From positions 1 through 13,098 of the forward strand of contig CAZUNG010000036.1 of assembly GCA_964621905.1 (NCBI GenBank): DNA of 13,098 bases. Direction: 5' to 3'. The position numbers and the translations under genes are program-made. The stretch is from Ruminococcus_G sp964621905. Lineage in GTDB: Bacteria; Bacillota; Clostridia; Lachnospirales; Lachnospiraceae. The notes below the pieces were generated by a model. That model made no database searches and was not told where the DNA came from. It saw nothing but the letters and a program-made list of their open reading frames with translations. Of this stretch, positions 13,071 to 13,098 are shown one piece after another. How positions within the stretch are numbered: position 1 is the stretch's first letter; the number at the start of each line of letters is the position of its first letter.

Positions 13071-13098
13071 CCACAATATGTTGTGTATTTATGCGTCA
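13071..13098. repeat. Diverged direct repeat, copy 2 (reaches the window edge)
   Basis: The second copy of the 12902-12929 unit, 169 bp downstream. It holds CACAA/TTGTG arms where copy 1 has its palindrome. The window ends with the repeat, so further copies may lie beyond. Confidence 0.6.

Noticed and set aside
1..13098. CRISPR arrays, tRNA or rRNA genes
   Set aside because: No regularly spaced repeat array, no tRNA-like cloverleaf and no rRNA-like sequence were seen on either strand.

Overview
The window looks like a mosaic polysaccharide (capsule/exopolysaccharide) locus and flanking accessory DNA from a gut Firmicute, most likely of the Lachnospiraceae type. The grounds are AGGAGG-type ribosome binding sites before nearly every gene, TTGACA/TATAAT promoters, U-tract terminators, a LoaP (specialised NusG) antiterminator beside a CapD/PglF-like protein, and protein sequences typical of Blautia/Dorea/Ruminococcus-like genomes. 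This assignment rests on recalled family resemblance, not a search.

Layout. (1) 1-900: a small serine recombinase on the minus strand, a terminator, and near the left edge a 12-2-12 inverted repeat shaped like a serine-recombinase crossover site. (2) 941-3120: an AlbA_2/Schlafen-type ATP-binding regulator on the plus strand, convergent with a short XRE regulator, followed by an intergenic stretch dense in inverted repeats. (3) 3082-5468: a strong promoter and a leader with a mini-ORF and terminator, then a two-TM small protein and an intact 625-residue membrane-bound nucleotide-sugar 4,6-dehydratase/epimerase. (4) 5509-6823: loaP with its own promoter and a roughly 325-nt leader holding a 34-codon upstream ORF, hairpins and a strong terminator. 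After loaP come a tiny coupled ORF and about 340 nt of structured non-coding sequence that could be the LoaP-responsive leader of the capsule operon.

(5) 6824-11137: a visibly more AT-rich, rearranged block. A plus-strand DegT/DnrJ/EryC1 aminotransferase lacks its C-terminal part. After a 339-bp segment of unknown origin the strand switches, and a minus-strand set follows (in transcription order): an ATP-grasp ligase missing its N-terminal domain, an intact initiating sugar transferase, a GT4-type glycosyltransferase N-terminus joined out of frame to the C-terminus of dTDP-glucose 4,6-dehydratase (which also carries a poly-A frameshift), an intact GT2 glycosyltransferase, and the first 61 residues of UDP-galactopyranose mutase. 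Five of the seven genes in this block are broken, so as assembled it cannot encode a complete capsule pathway. It is a decaying or recombined cassette, or possibly an assembly junction.

(6) 11138-13098: a new module on the plus strand. A consensus promoter overlapped by repeats drives a 69-residue AbiEi-type winged-helix protein that lacks the rest of the antitoxin. A membrane-anchored extracytoplasmic protein and a secreted beta-rich protein follow. The window ends in diverged 28-bp direct repeats and a 10-bp hairpin.

Working together (inference): LoaP would bind nascent leader RNA and carry polymerase through the terminators of the polysaccharide genes. CapD-like enzyme, sugar transferase and glycosyltransferases would make and assemble an undecaprenyl-linked repeat unit. 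The recombinase at the left edge is a candidate for local DNA rearrangement.
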